A DNA stretch of 64,000 bases from Albibacterium profundi (GCF_042159835.1 NZ_JBBVGT010000002.1:1612001-1676000); one strand, 5' to 3'. Positions 23,804 through 33,810 are shown, numbered from the stretch's first letter. The notes: generated from the sequence alone by a model not told the origin. A program made the numbers and translations.

Positions 23804-25840
23804 ATGAATAAAATTTTAAGACTACTCTTTTTGATATCTTTTTTAGGGGCTCAGACCACGTTTGCACAAAGTGAATATGTCAATGTTTTCCTGGGTTCTT
23901 CCGGTGACCATGGACAACTTTCGCCGGCTGCATCCTCGCCCTTCAGTCAGCTCAGTATTCTGCCGCAAACCTATCCGACGCTTCATGTGGGCTATGAGCA
24001 TTTGGCAAAAGAGGTCCTAGGATTTACACATAATAGGATGGAAGGTGTTGGTTGTCAGGGTAGCGGCGGCTTGATTATGGTGAAGCCTTTTTTAGGTGAA
24101 GCTGATGATAAAGAAAGATTATCTGAAACGAATGAGAATGCAGGTCCGGGTTTTTATGAGATTGACTTTGAAGAGGGTATCTCTGCGATGTTTTCGGTGA
24201 ACGAAAATTTTGGTATCCACGAATATCATTTCCCTGATGGAGCAAAGGGGTTGTCAGTGAATTTACAGCACTCGCTTAATAATGCGTTCGTTGATAACGA
24301 ATACAGGATCGAAGACGGAATGGTTCTAGGAAAGGTCCGTTCAAAATCGACTTGCCACGCGGGTACTTATACTATTTACTATGCGATCCAGGTGTCTGGG
24401 GATGTCGATTGGGGGCAAGACGGTAATTTTCTGACTGCGCATTTAGATGAGAAAGCGAATAAAGTTGAATTCCGCATTGCGTTTTCTTCGGTTGATATCA
24501 GCTACGCGAAACAGCGTCTGCTCGATAACGAAAAGCTAGATTATCAGGCATTAAAAAGAAAATCGGAGAAAAGGTGGAATGGCTTTCTGTCGAAAATTGA
24601 AGTGAAAGGCGATGAGGAACGAAAGGCCTTGTTTTATTCACTGTTGTATCGTACGCTTCAATCGCCTTTTTTGACATCAGAAGCTGACGGTAGCTATCGG
24701 GGAACCGACGGCGAGATACATCAAAGCAAAGGCAATCGCTATCACGGTTGGGCGATATGGGATAATTACAAAACGCAATTGCCACTTCTCGAACTGGTAT
24801 ACCCTTCTATGTATCAGGATGTCGTTTCTTCGATTTCCGATTTATATCGTTACGGGAAATACGATTTCGCTGGCCCACATGAACCGGCAAATACCGTTCG
24901 TACCGAACATGCAGCGGTGGTACTTTTAGATGCAAAAAAGAAAGGCTATGATATCCATTTCGACGCAATCAAAGATTCGTTGATTCGGGATACGGCGAGG
25001 TTCGATTTTTCGAAGCCGGATAAATATTTGGAAGCGGCTTATGATATGTGGGTGATGAGTGAGCTATTTGAGGGCGACGAATCACAACATTATTTGGAAC
25101 GAGCGAAAACCTACCGTGAAGTATGGAATCGTGAATTTAAGGATTTGACAAAACGAGATGTAGATCGGATGTCAGCTAGAAATATGTATCAAGGTACCAT
25201 CAGGCAATACCGTTGGAATGTCCCTTTTGATGTTCAAGGTTTGGTTGAACTCGCAGGTGGTAAAGATGCATTTACTGCTCAAGTGGACGACTTCTTTGAT
25301 AATCATTATTTCAACAGGGCTAATGAGCCGGATCAACAGTCACCGACCATGTATTACGCGAGTAACAAACCTTGGCGCTATCAGTCGCTCGTTCAGGAGC
25401 TTGCGGTAGATACAGTTATTCAGTATTATTTTAACGATAATAGTCGTGGCATCAGCCCACATATCGACCGGATTTACAAGAATGAGCCAAAGGCTTTTGT
25501 AAGGACTATGGATGATGATGCCGGTGCGATGTCGGGTTGGTTTGTGATGACGGCCTTGGGTCTTCATCAGCCTCTGATTGGAGAGCCGGTATACTACCTC
25601 AATGTACCATTGTTCAAGGAGGTCAAATTGGACAATGAGGGAATGCCTTTAACTATTTCGGTTGTGAATTATTCGGTAGATAATCGCTACATTAAGAAGG
25701 TTACTCTGAACGGGGAGGAGCTAGGTCGGCTTTGGTTGCGAAAAGATGAGATTGCTGGCGGCGGAGAACTGGTGATCGAAGCTTCGGCTGAACCGACCCA
25801 ATACGGTGCTGATAATATCTGGATTTCCTCGATCGACTGA
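23804..25840 (+). CDS. GH92 family glycosidase with Gln in place of the catalytic acid Glu
   Basis: Secreted protein of 678 residues; signal peptide to about residue 21 (TTFAQ). The start of the mature chain (EYVNVFLGSSGDHGQLSPAA) and VLGFTHNRMEGVGCQGSGG follow the GH92 plan, as do the WAIWDNYKTQLPLL and EHAAVVLLDA segments of the alpha-helical barrel. GH92 enzymes are calcium-dependent exo-alpha-mannosidases. The acidic motif DDD (570-572) in the GNEDxGQMSAW-like segment is kept as DDDAGAMSGW. However, the segment normally EGNAWQY is QGTIRQY here, so the expected acid is Gln463. From memory, the same change occurs in GH92 members that cleave mannosyl-phosphate diesters. It is convergent with the sialidase gene. 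Confidence 0.85.
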   Translation: MNKILRLLFLISFLGAQTTFAQSEYVNVFLGSSGDHGQLSPAASSPFSQLSILPQTYPTLHVGYEHLAKEVLGFTHNRMEGVGCQGSGGLIMVKPFLGEADDKERLSETNENAGPGFYEIDFEEGISAMFSVNENFGIHEYHFPDGAKGLSVNLQHSLNNAFVDNEYRIEDGMVLGKVRSKSTCHAGTYTIYYAIQVSGDVDWGQDGNFLTAHLDEKANKVEFRIAFSSVDISYAKQRLLDNEKLDYQALKRKSEKRWNGFLSKIEVKGDEERKALFYSLLYRTLQSPFLTSEADGSYRGTDGEIHQSKGNRYHGWAIWDNYKTQLPLLELVYPSMYQDVVSSISDLYRYGKYDFAGPHEPANTVRTEHAAVVLLDAKKKGYDIHFDAIKDSLIRDTARFDFSKPDKYLEAAYDMWVMSELFEGDESQHYLERAKTYREVWNREFKDLTKRDVDRMSARNMYQGTIRQYRWNVPFDVQGLVELAGGKDAFTAQVDDFFDNHYFNRANEPDQQSPTMYYASNKPWRYQSLVQELAVDTVIQYYFNDNSRGISPHIDRIYKNEPKAFVRTMDDDAGAMSGWFVMTALGLHQPLIGEPVYYLNVPLFKEVKLDNEGMPLTISVVNYSVDNRYIKKVTLNGEELGRLWLRKDEIAGGGELVIEASAEPTQYGADNIWISSID

Positions 25841-26004
25841 TGGAGAATCGCTGCTAGACTTGGTCTGGACTTGTAAAGTTCGCAGATGGATTTAGGATGC
25901 ACCTATCCCGTATTAGTCCCGCATTTTAGGCTGAAAATGCGGATTTGATACCGGGGGACGCTATCTGTATTTTACCCGAAAGTAGACTGATATAATAAGA
26001 TGGT

Positions 26005-26048
26005 AAAGCGAGAGGCTCTGCAAGGTAACTTGCAGAGCCTCTCGCTTT
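26005..26048. terminator. Bidirectional terminator between the GH92 gene and the nan operon
   Basis: Perfect 20-bp inverted repeat (AAAGCGAGAGGCTCTGCAAG and its complement) with a GTAA loop, in the 243-base gap between two convergent genes. It can end transcripts from both sides. Confidence 0.93.
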
Positions 26049-26083
26049 ATAAAAAGTTGCTATCTGGACTTTTGAGATCTGTT

Positions 26084-27241
26084 CTATTTGATTTTCTGAA
26101 TCAAGAAGACGATTTCCTTGTAGTGGTCTTTTTCGTATAAGATACCCACCTTCTTCTTGCTTACCAACACGATATCCGAATAGGCAGAATAGGCACCTTC
26201 GTAACCTTCTGGAGCTTTGGAGATAGTCTCATTGAAATACCAAGTCTTGCCCCCATCTTTTGAAAGCCGTAAGGTTAGGTTGTCACGATTGTTCTGATCA
26301 GCCGCGTTGATATGGGCCAGAATGAATTTCTTGCCTTTTTTCCACGAAAGTACGGATCCTTGATTAATTGGATCGGGTAGATTAGGGTCTGCGGTTGAGC
26401 TATCCCATGTTTGTCCGCCATCGGTCGAGATTGATATAATACGCAGTTTAGGTTCAAGGCCTTGGTTTCTTGATGACATATAAACCGTATTCTCATCGAT
26501 CTGTGCGGCGGTCGACTCGTTGGTGCCGGGATAAGGAACGTTTTCACTTAATTTAAATGATTTACCATGATCGTCCGAATAATAACCATGTGCTACCCAG
26601 TCTTTATTTTGAGGTAGTGGATCTCCTGCACTGTGGTTGGCTGCAATATAGATTCGTCCTTTATTAGGTCCTGAAACAAACTGGAAACCGTGGCCTGGTG
26701 TATTGGCGTATGTGCGCCAATCTTCTTTGAAGTTATAGTCTGGATTGATCTGTGGTTGTTTCGGACGGTGGGCCTGCGTTGTGATGTTTACTGGCTCCGA
26801 CCATGTTTGCCCATTATCTTCAGATGTGATATACCAGATTTCACGCAAACCGTCACCTTTTCGTACTTCTCCTTCGTGGTTATTACCGGTGTTATAAAAA
26901 AGGAAAATACGACCGTCGGGATAACTTGGATCAAGCAAATCTACCACTGGAGCAGCATTGCCCGCTTGAAGATTGTCATAGTCTGCGGCAACATGGAGTG
27001 GTCCCCAGGTTTTACCATGATCGGAACTGATTTTGTAAACAATATCGACGTTTCCATAGTCGCCGGCGTGATCAACTCGGCCTTCGGAGAAGGCAATTAG
27101 ATCGCCGTTTTTGTTTTTGATAATCGCTGGAATACGATAGCTGGCATAGCCATCGTCTCCGGATTTGAAGACCGTTACTTCTTGAGCTTGAACCAGTAGG
27201 ATGCTTGCAATGAGCGTAAATGTTAAAAGTAATTTTTTCAT
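26084..27241 (-). CDS. nanH: Exo-alpha-sialidase, GH33
   Basis: Secreted neuraminidase of 385 residues that releases terminal sialic acid from glycoconjugates. Signal peptide to about residue 19 (VQAQ). The arginine-triad motif YRIP is at residues 35-38. The catalytic acid region is ALSEGR-like (FSEGRVDHAGDYG). At least four Asp-box repeats are visible (SSDHGKTWG, SEDNGQTWS, STDGGQTWD, SKDGGKTWY), giving the six-bladed propeller. A C-terminal YEGAYSAYSD segment supplies the catalytic tyrosine. It is the last gene of the nan operon, 52 bases after the GH20 gene. Confidence 0.95.
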   Translation of the reverse strand: MKKLLLTFTLIASILLVQAQEVTVFKSGDDGYASYRIPAIIKNKNGDLIAFSEGRVDHAGDYGNVDIVYKISSDHGKTWGPLHVAADYDNLQAGNAAPVVDLLDPSYPDGRIFLFYNTGNNHEGEVRKGDGLREIWYITSEDNGQTWSEPVNITTQAHRPKQPQINPDYNFKEDWRTYANTPGHGFQFVSGPNKGRIYIAANHSAGDPLPQNKDWVAHGYYSDDHGKSFKLSENVPYPGTNESTAAQIDENTVYMSSRNQGLEPKLRIISISTDGGQTWDSSTADPNLPDPINQGSVLSWKKGKKFILAHINAADQNNRDNLTLRLSKDGGKTWYFNETISKAPEGYEGAYSAYSDIVLVSKKKVGILYEKDHYKEIVFLIQKIK

Positions 27242-27293
27242 TATGTTTTTTTATTACGTATATGTTTTGTTTAATCGTGTTATGTCTGATTTA

Positions 27294-29261
27294 TCATCTA
27301 TATGGTACAAAGGTAAACATCCATTTAACAGGATTGCTCCAACTTTGTCCTCGAAAGTCAGCGACAGGTAATTTTATCAGTACTTCGTTCCAGCCTTTTT
27401 GTAGATGGATCATGGTAGGCTCTCTAAAAGAATAGCCTTCGTCGAGCAGTGGTATCTCTAAATTTCCCTCTATTCCTGGCTGTTCCCATTTTGGAGGTGG
27501 GATTACCTTGCCATTTACCCATAGGGTGCTTTTTCGGTCGTCCCATGTCCCAAGTTCTGGAGAGCTACTGGCATAGGATCTGGATAGGTTGTTGAAGCCA
27601 ATCCAGAAAGGCCGGGAGCCTCCTTCGTCACTCCATATCCGGGTACGAGCATACCAAGTTGTATTTTCCTCTGGCTGTTCAATGATTCCCGGTATCACGT
27701 CTGCCCACCAATGCCGTAATATTACGGTGCCGCCTTCAACCGTTTTCGATACCTTGATTTCATCAGCATACGGATTCTCCTCAGGAATAAATGAGCGAGT
27801 CAGATCACCTTCATTTTGAAAAGGGCCAATCAATTCCCATTCTAGCCCAATCTGTTGGACATAGGGGAAAGGTTTATCGTGAAAGTATTGATCTTTATGA
27901 GCGAGCAATCGTCTTTCAAAATCCTTGAACTCCAGATAGTCAGTGGTGTTCTTCGGTTGGATATTCGCCACCCATCCGTCCTTGCCTCCGCCTCGCCAAC
28001 TTCTTTCAGCAAAGGTTAGCATGCCCGGGTAGACTGCACTCTGATAGAACATGTCGATCGGATCCGTTATCGCACGGTCTGGCCAAGAACATAAGGTTGC
28101 ACCCAGGAGATTTGCATGTTCATGGTCTTGCTGACCAATTTTCCGATGGAATATCGTTGTTACCGTCTCCAAGGGATCCATATGGTTGATGTAGAGGTGC
28201 TTGGAGTCGATAAATACCATTTCTCCTTCTTCTTTTACTTTTTCAGCGCCGCCCATCCACAACTGCCGGATTGTCTGGGGCATTAAATTGCTCCCCGGAT
28301 CCCAGCCAACGGTTTTGTAACCCAGAGATTCAACATACTGGGTGATCTCAGGCATAAAGTTTTTGTTTGTGATTTTTACCTCATCACCACCGATATGTAG
28401 GTAAGGGAGACCAGAATAGGTCTCGGAGAATTCCTTTAATAATTCCTTGATGTATACAATCCCTGAATCTGACTGCATGCTGACGCCAAAGAAGCGCTCG
28501 AAGGCTGCGCTATGACCGGGCATATCGATCTCCGGAAGAAACAGTATATGTCTTTCTTTGCAATAGTCGATTAGTTCCTGAAATTCCTCTTCGGTGTAGT
28601 ATTTACCTTCCCACCGGGTCATATTATCAGCTGCTGTCAGCCCTGGATATTTTTTGCTTGCCAGACGCCATGCTATATCTTCGGTAAAATGAAAATGAAG
28701 GACATTCATCTTATAGTGTGCCATGACATCGATCTGTTCTTTAAGCATATCTAAGGGCTGGTAGTTCCTTCCTACGTCTACCATAAATGCACGCCATGAG
28801 AAAGCTGGCTCGTCATTGATTTCAACAGTTCTAATTTGTTTGTTCTGAACATCAAATTGGCGCAGAGTTTGTAGGCCGTAAAAAATTCCTGCGGCAGAAG
28901 ATGCCGTAATACGAATCCCGTTTTTATCGATGGTTAGATGGTAAGCTTCGGCAGATTGCCCGGCCACAGGTTTTTGTTCGACGGTCAATAGCATCAACGG
29001 AAGATCATCTGCTTTTTCCGAAACCGAGTTCACTTGCCAGTCGTCCAAAATTTCTTGTGCCAAACTATACTCGTTGTCCAGCAAAGAATTGTTTTTTTGT
29101 AGAATTATCCCTTTAGCTAGATCTAATGAAGCTTCTCCGAACTGCATGTCTATCGGCAAAGGGATGAGATGCTCCTGTGCTTTAACATCTAGTTGCGTAC
29201 TGAAAAGAAAAAAAATGCCAATTAATAAATATTGAACTCTTTTGATATTCATCTTAATCAT
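27294..29261 (-). CDS. Beta-N-acetylhexosaminidase, GH20
   Basis: Exported exo-hexosaminidase of 655 residues; signal peptide to about residue 28. An N-terminal GH20b-like domain (about residues 30-150) precedes the barrel. The barrel carries FHFTEDIAWRL and the catalytic Asp293-Glu294 in YLHIGGDEVK, which use substrate-assisted catalysis by the 2-acetamido group. The C-terminal 150 residues (WELIGPFQNEGDLTRSF and later GWNEVLIKL) look like an added beta-sandwich, possibly a binding domain. It starts 8 bases inside the end of the AGE gene, so translation is coupled. It would remove terminal GlcNAc or GalNAc once sialic acid and galactose have been trimmed. Confidence 0.93.
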   Translation of the reverse strand: MIKMNIKRVQYLLIGIFFLFSTQLDVKAQEHLIPLPIDMQFGEASLDLAKGIILQKNNSLLDNEYSLAQEILDDWQVNSVSEKADDLPLMLLTVEQKPVAGQSAEAYHLTIDKNGIRITASSAAGIFYGLQTLRQFDVQNKQIRTVEINDEPAFSWRAFMVDVGRNYQPLDMLKEQIDVMAHYKMNVLHFHFTEDIAWRLASKKYPGLTAADNMTRWEGKYYTEEEFQELIDYCKERHILFLPEIDMPGHSAAFERFFGVSMQSDSGIVYIKELLKEFSETYSGLPYLHIGGDEVKITNKNFMPEITQYVESLGYKTVGWDPGSNLMPQTIRQLWMGGAEKVKEEGEMVFIDSKHLYINHMDPLETVTTIFHRKIGQQDHEHANLLGATLCSWPDRAITDPIDMFYQSAVYPGMLTFAERSWRGGGKDGWVANIQPKNTTDYLEFKDFERRLLAHKDQYFHDKPFPYVQQIGLEWELIGPFQNEGDLTRSFIPEENPYADEIKVSKTVEGGTVILRHWWADVIPGIIEQPEENTTWYARTRIWSDEGGSRPFWIGFNNLSRSYASSSPELGTWDDRKSTLWVNGKVIPPPKWEQPGIEGNLEIPLLDEGYSFREPTMIHLQKGWNEVLIKLPVADFRGQSWSNPVKWMFTFVPYR

Positions 29262-30435
29262 TTTTTAGAAAATCATTTAAAATAGACCAGCAGTACCATT
29301 CTTGTCGCGGCAAATGAAAGGGACCTTTAAACAAGTTGCCTTTGGCTGTTTGCGCAATCCTGCCATCCCGATGCAGATAGCCAAACCATTCACCATGTTC
29401 TTGATCATGAAAATGCTTATAAGCATAGTCATGAATCTGTTTATGCATACGGCGATATTTTTCATCTTTCGTAACCAGGTAAGCCAGTAATGTTGCGATG
29501 ATGGCTTCATTTTGAGGCCACCAAAATTTCATGTCTTGCCAATATTCTTGAACTGGCTTGTTATAAACATCACGAAAATAGAGAATGCCGCCATATTCTT
29601 GATCCCATCCGCGTTTCCACATATAGTCAAGCATGCGACAACCAAGGTCTATTAGTTTTGGGTCATGATCCCGATAACGAGCCTCGTGCAGGATAAACCA
29701 TGCGCCTTCGATAGCATGACCGGGATTGAGTGTTCTGCCGTCGATATGATCAATGATACTACCGTCGGGCGCCACCTGCTCCATTACACATTGGATATCA
29801 TCCTTTACAAAATAGGTGTCAATTTCATCAATCCACAAACGGATAGCTTCATCGCAACGCGGGTCGCCGATGGTTTCACGTAACTGCTGTGCGGTGTTGA
29901 TCATGATCATCGGCACGCCGATGCCTTTGCTTGGTCTGGTGTTTTCAAATTTAGGATCGATGGGGCGTTCGCCAGATGCATATTCAAGACAGGTGGTAAA
30001 AATGCTTCGGGACAGTTCCGCTGCTTCCTGATTGCCCGATGCTTTTGCGTAAGCAGCGAAAGCAATAACAGCGAAGGTCTCAGAGAAGAAGTAACGACGC
30101 ATACGTATTGGCTTTCCCTGTTGGTCGACATGGAAATACATTTTTCCGTTTTCATCAAAACATTGAGTTTTTAAAAACTCATAACCTAGTTTTGCACCCT
30201 CCAGCCAGTCTTGGCGCGGCTCAACGGTATTATAGAGTGTGGATAAAAGCCAGCAAGCGCGTCCTTGGATCCAAACGGCTTTATCGGTATCGATAAGGCT
30301 GCCATCAGCGTCTCGCATGAGTAGATAGCCCCCGTTTACTGTGTCGTACGACCGAGGGAACCAAAAGGGGACGGTGTCTTCCAATAGTTGATGTTTATAA
30401 AAATCGCGAAGCGATTTGATATATTGAGTGTCCAT
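29254..30435 (-). CDS. AGE family epimerase, probable N-acetylglucosamine 2-epimerase of sialic acid catabolism
   Basis: Cytoplasmic (alpha/alpha)6-barrel protein of 393 residues, normal for the N-acylglucosamine 2-epimerase family. Family features are the RACWLLSTLYN helix, CLEYASGERP, the VEQVAPDG segment, NPGHAIEGAWF (catalytic His) and WPQNEAIIATL, then EHGEWFGYLHRDG near the end. In Bacteroides fragilis the equivalent nan locus uses this enzyme type to turn free ManNAc into GlcNAc, rather than the NanK/NanE phosphate route. It lies between the esterase and hexosaminidase genes; the overlap with GH20 indicates one operon. Confidence 0.88.
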   Translation of the reverse strand: MDTQYIKSLRDFYKHQLLEDTVPFWFPRSYDTVNGGYLLMRDADGSLIDTDKAVWIQGRACWLLSTLYNTVEPRQDWLEGAKLGYEFLKTQCFDENGKMYFHVDQQGKPIRMRRYFFSETFAVIAFAAYAKASGNQEAAELSRSIFTTCLEYASGERPIDPKFENTRPSKGIGVPMIMINTAQQLRETIGDPRCDEAIRLWIDEIDTYFVKDDIQCVMEQVAPDGSIIDHIDGRTLNPGHAIEGAWFILHEARYRDHDPKLIDLGCRMLDYMWKRGWDQEYGGILYFRDVYNKPVQEYWQDMKFWWPQNEAIIATLLAYLVTKDEKYRRMHKQIHDYAYKHFHDQEHGEWFGYLHRDGRIAQTAKGNLFKGPFHLPRQEWYCWSILNDFLKND

Positions 30436-30446
30436 AAAATAAATAT

Positions 30447-32531
30447 CTAGTTGAGAGGTATGCGGAATGTGCTTGCGGGGAGTCCGGCTTGGTTGACTAA
30501 ATTACCCTGACTAACAGAATCCCAGCCATAGACAAGGGTCTTTAGCCGAACATTTGGTAGTTCTATAACAACTTTATCATCCTGAATATCAGCTTTAGCA
30601 GAAATATGCTGTCCGTCGAGCGTCTGGAAGGCAAAGCCTTGGAGCTCTTGACCGTCGGTGCTTCGTAATCCTTCATTATGATCGAACAAAACTTCGAGAC
30701 GGTCGTTTACGACACGATAGTCTTTGAATAAAGGACCGGAAAAGACAATGTCCCGCCCATATTGTTCATGAAGCGCCCAACGGGCCAAACGTTGTCCTAC
30801 TTCTAACTTTTCTCGAGGGTGCACATCGTGGGGGTCACCGATATCACTCGTTACAGCCATGCCACTGTTGGGCACTTCCTGTAGTAGCCTCCGTTGTACG
30901 TCGCGGAAATACGGCCATGAAGGTCGTTCGATACTTGATAGCTGTACATAATAGAATGGGAAATCGTCATTCCATTGCTCTCGGATTTCCTCAACAAAAT
31001 AAGGGAACAAGCGACTATAAAGTTCGACATTTTCAGCATCGCTTTCACCCTGATACCAAATCATTCCTCGCAAAGAAAATGGTGCTAGCGGTGCCAGCCC
31101 TGCTTCATAAATATAGGCCGGAGCATAAGGGTGTTGTTGGAAGGGAGAGTCCGTTAGCTCTAAATTCTTATTGGCGCGCATTCTGCACCAGCCCATCAAG
31201 TAATCGCTTAAGCGCCAAGGGTGAAGAGATTGAACGAAATCAGCATTCTTTTCAAGCGATAGGCGTGGCAACCATGCCAGTTGAGGTGATCCTCCTACTG
31301 AAAGATTGATAATGCCGATAGGAATATGCTGTTCTTCAGCAATATCGTTTGCAAAGGCATAGGCTACAGCTGAAAAGTCTAAGGCATTGTCCTTATTGTT
31401 TTGTGTCCACTCACCTTCAAAGAAGTCAAGCTCATTCGCCTTTTTAAGTGTCACTGAATCCCAAGCGACATTGTCTGTGCGTGCATAGGAGTCAAATTGC
31501 AGAAGGCGGATATTCTGTTGCTGGTCTGCCAGGTTTGCTAAGCTGTCTCCACGCAAAGCATTTTTTAAGGGGAACTCCATGTTTGATTGCCCTGCAGCCA
31601 GCCATACGTCGCCAACCAGCACATTGTCGAAATGGAGCTCTTCGTCGTCATTTTTGATGATCAAACTTTGAGGTTTCGGGTTTAAGCTTGGAGCAGGGAA
31701 ACTTAGCTCCCAATGTCCGTCGACATCCACGGTAGCTTCCTTTTTTTGTTGGTTCCATGTTACCTCAACGCTTGTTCCAGCGTTAGCTGTTCCCCAGATT
31801 TGAAAGGGTTTGTCGCGTTGTACGACCATGTATTCACCGAAAACAGGCGGAAGTTTCAAACCGCCGAAGTCGCCCGTCAGGTGCTGTTGCACTGTTTTGG
31901 CAATTAAGGCCGCGCCGCCTTTGTTAGGGTGTAGGGTAGGGGCATCCGTGATCAGGTCTGGACGATTGTGAAGGGATGCGTATAAGTCGATAAGCGGTAG
32001 GCCGGTCGCTTCGGCTACCTGTTCAATGAGTTGCCGAACTGCATGATACCACGTAAAGGTGCTCGATGAGAAACGGGGATGGCCCGTAAATATCGGTGAC
32101 AGGTTGCATATAAAAACCTCTAGGTCAGGATTGTTCGTCTTTAATGTGTCAATCAGCCATAGATAATCCGCTACAAACTCATCTCGGTAGTTCGGAAAGT
32201 TACGAGGATCCGTATCGTTGAGGCCGAGATGAATCACAGCGATGTCCGCTTGGAAGTCGATCACCTCTTTGAATTCTTGTGTTTTATCATAAGGGCGATG
32301 TCCATTTCTTAAAAGGGTCGCACCGCTGAGACCGAAGTTTTTTACCTTATATCCGTCGCCAAGCAAACGTTGTAGAACCGCTGGATAGGCCTGCGTGCTT
32401 GGTTCTTCAAGACCGAGGCCTTCGGTAACAGAGTCTCCAATAGTGGCAACTTTTATAGTTTCCTGGGCCCATGCGTGGCTCAAACTAATTAATGAGAATA
32501 AGAGAAAATATAATAAGCTGTTTCTTTTCAT
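30447..32531 (-). CDS. Sialate O-acetylesterase with two SGNH domains
   Basis: Exported esterase of 694 residues; signal peptide to about residue 22 (AWAQ). The first SGNH domain (residues about 25-215) has block I IGDSVTEG with Ser34, then HLGLNDTD and a His in DAPTLHPNKGG. A linking beta domain follows (residues about 220-300). The second, larger domain has AAGQSNMEF with Ser316, WYQGESDA and DPHDVHPREK, as in sialate 9-O-acetylesterases. Removing O-acetyl groups lets sialidase and lyase act on host sialic acids. The twin-domain plan resembles NanS of Tannerella and Bacteroides. It lies between the transporter and epimerase genes. Confidence 0.92.
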   Translation of the reverse strand: MKRNSLLYFLLFSLISLSHAWAQETIKVATIGDSVTEGLGLEEPSTQAYPAVLQRLLGDGYKVKNFGLSGATLLRNGHRPYDKTQEFKEVIDFQADIAVIHLGLNDTDPRNFPNYRDEFVADYLWLIDTLKTNNPDLEVFICNLSPIFTGHPRFSSSTFTWYHAVRQLIEQVAEATGLPLIDLYASLHNRPDLITDAPTLHPNKGGAALIAKTVQQHLTGDFGGLKLPPVFGEYMVVQRDKPFQIWGTANAGTSVEVTWNQQKKEATVDVDGHWELSFPAPSLNPKPQSLIIKNDDEELHFDNVLVGDVWLAAGQSNMEFPLKNALRGDSLANLADQQQNIRLLQFDSYARTDNVAWDSVTLKKANELDFFEGEWTQNNKDNALDFSAVAYAFANDIAEEQHIPIGIINLSVGGSPQLAWLPRLSLEKNADFVQSLHPWRLSDYLMGWCRMRANKNLELTDSPFQQHPYAPAYIYEAGLAPLAPFSLRGMIWYQGESDAENVELYSRLFPYFVEEIREQWNDDFPFYYVQLSSIERPSWPYFRDVQRRLLQEVPNSGMAVTSDIGDPHDVHPREKLEVGQRLARWALHEQYGRDIVFSGPLFKDYRVVNDRLEVLFDHNEGLRSTDGQELQGFAFQTLDGQHISAKADIQDDKVVIELPNVRLKTLVYGWDSVSQGNLVNQAGLPASTFRIPLN

Positions 32532-32544
32532 TCAATACGGGTTT

Positions 32545-33780
32545 TTAATCAACGTAGTCAATTACTTTAGGTCGTAGGGTAGCCAATTGCAAAATCAATG
32601 CTATTGCAACCACAACAGCTAACATAGCGAAGCCGCTGCCGAAATGACCTTCGTCTTTTAATGTACCTAAAACTTGTGTAACTCCAGCTCCGGCAAAAAC
32701 TCCTACCATATTCATAAAACCATAGGCTGTGGCACGTAAGCGGTTTGGAACAAATTGACACAATATCGGCATGTTGTTCGCGTCGAATATACCGAAGCCG
32801 ACACCGAATAGGACAGCTGCACCTACTACTGCGATAAAGGTATGTCCCATGCCCAGCAAGACAAGCGAAGGGATCGTTAGGAAAAGACCGATGGCACTTG
32901 TATAAACTCGTCCACGAACATTTTTTAATACCCAACGGTCACTTAATATGCCACCAATGATAACGCCCACAAAAGAAGAAGCGGCTATGGTAATGGTAGA
33001 CAGCGGTCCTGCCTCTGCCATTGGAATATTTAAACTGTCGGCAAATAGGGTGGGAAGCCAATTTTTTGTTGCCCATCCTGGTAAACTTGGTGCCGCGAAG
33101 TAAAAAAGAATCACCCAGAACGCTACCATTGAAAACAAAGTAGACAATCCTTTTAAAAACGGCACCTTCCTTGTTGGTTGGCCTTCGTGGATAACAGCAG
33201 GTTCTTGTTTTTTCTCGTATAAAAGGAAGCTAAGAATTACTGCATAGATGATACCGGCGATACCAAACCAGTGAAATGCTGTATGCCAACCATGCGCGGC
33301 GGCAACCGTAGCACCGAAACCACCTAAAGCTTGGCCCATATAGAGTCCGGTCATGTGAATGCCGATGGCGAGCGAACGAGTTTTACCCGTATGATAATCA
33401 GCTATTAAGGCTAATCCGGCAGGGATATAGAGTGCTTCACTGACACCCATTATAGCGCGCAGAACCAACAGGTGATTATAGTTGTCTACCACTCCCATAG
33501 CATAGGTGACAGCCGACCATACGAAAAGACTGATGACGATAAGCCATTTCCGGTTAACTCTGTCTGCGATAGCACCGGCTACCGGGCTCATGAAGCCATA
33601 GATGTAAAGAAAGATGGCCATCAACATACCGAAGGCCTCTGCTGTTTGTAGTTCGACGATATCGACAAGCATGGCCTCTCGCATCGTGGAAAGCATTTGA
33701 CGGTCCAAGTAATTGAGTAATGCGACCACCCATAGTAACGCTACGACTAGCCAGGGATAATATTTGCTGTTTTTTAGCAT
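32545..33780 (-). CDS. MFS transporter, probable sialic acid importer
   Basis: Inner-membrane transporter of 411 residues with about 12 hydrophobic segments. Features of the major facilitator superfamily include DRQMLS after helix 1 (NYLDRQM), AIADRVNRKWL between helices 2 and 3 and a central hydrophilic loop near residue 200. Substrate is inferred from position between the lyase and esterase genes; in Bacteroidota nan loci an MFS carrier brings in N-acetylneuraminate. Other substrates of the same family (hexuronates, related acids) cannot be excluded by sequence. Confidence 0.88.
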   Translation of the reverse strand: MLKNSKYYPWLVVALLWVVALLNYLDRQMLSTMREAMLVDIVELQTAEAFGMLMAIFLYIYGFMSPVAGAIADRVNRKWLIVISLFVWSAVTYAMGVVDNYNHLLVLRAIMGVSEALYIPAGLALIADYHTGKTRSLAIGIHMTGLYMGQALGGFGATVAAAHGWHTAFHWFGIAGIIYAVILSFLLYEKKQEPAVIHEGQPTRKVPFLKGLSTLFSMVAFWVILFYFAAPSLPGWATKNWLPTLFADSLNIPMAEAGPLSTITIAASSFVGVIIGGILSDRWVLKNVRGRVYTSAIGLFLTIPSLVLLGMGHTFIAVVGAAVLFGVGFGIFDANNMPILCQFVPNRLRATAYGFMNMVGVFAGAGVTQVLGTLKDEGHFGSGFAMLAVVVAIALILQLATLRPKVIDYVD

Positions 33781-33810
33781 GAGTTGTTTTTTAGCTGATT
33801 GCGTTATTGG

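Noticed and set aside
23804..25840. GH92 gene as a member of the nan operon
   Set aside because: It is on the opposite strand and separated from the sialidase gene by a strong bidirectional terminator.
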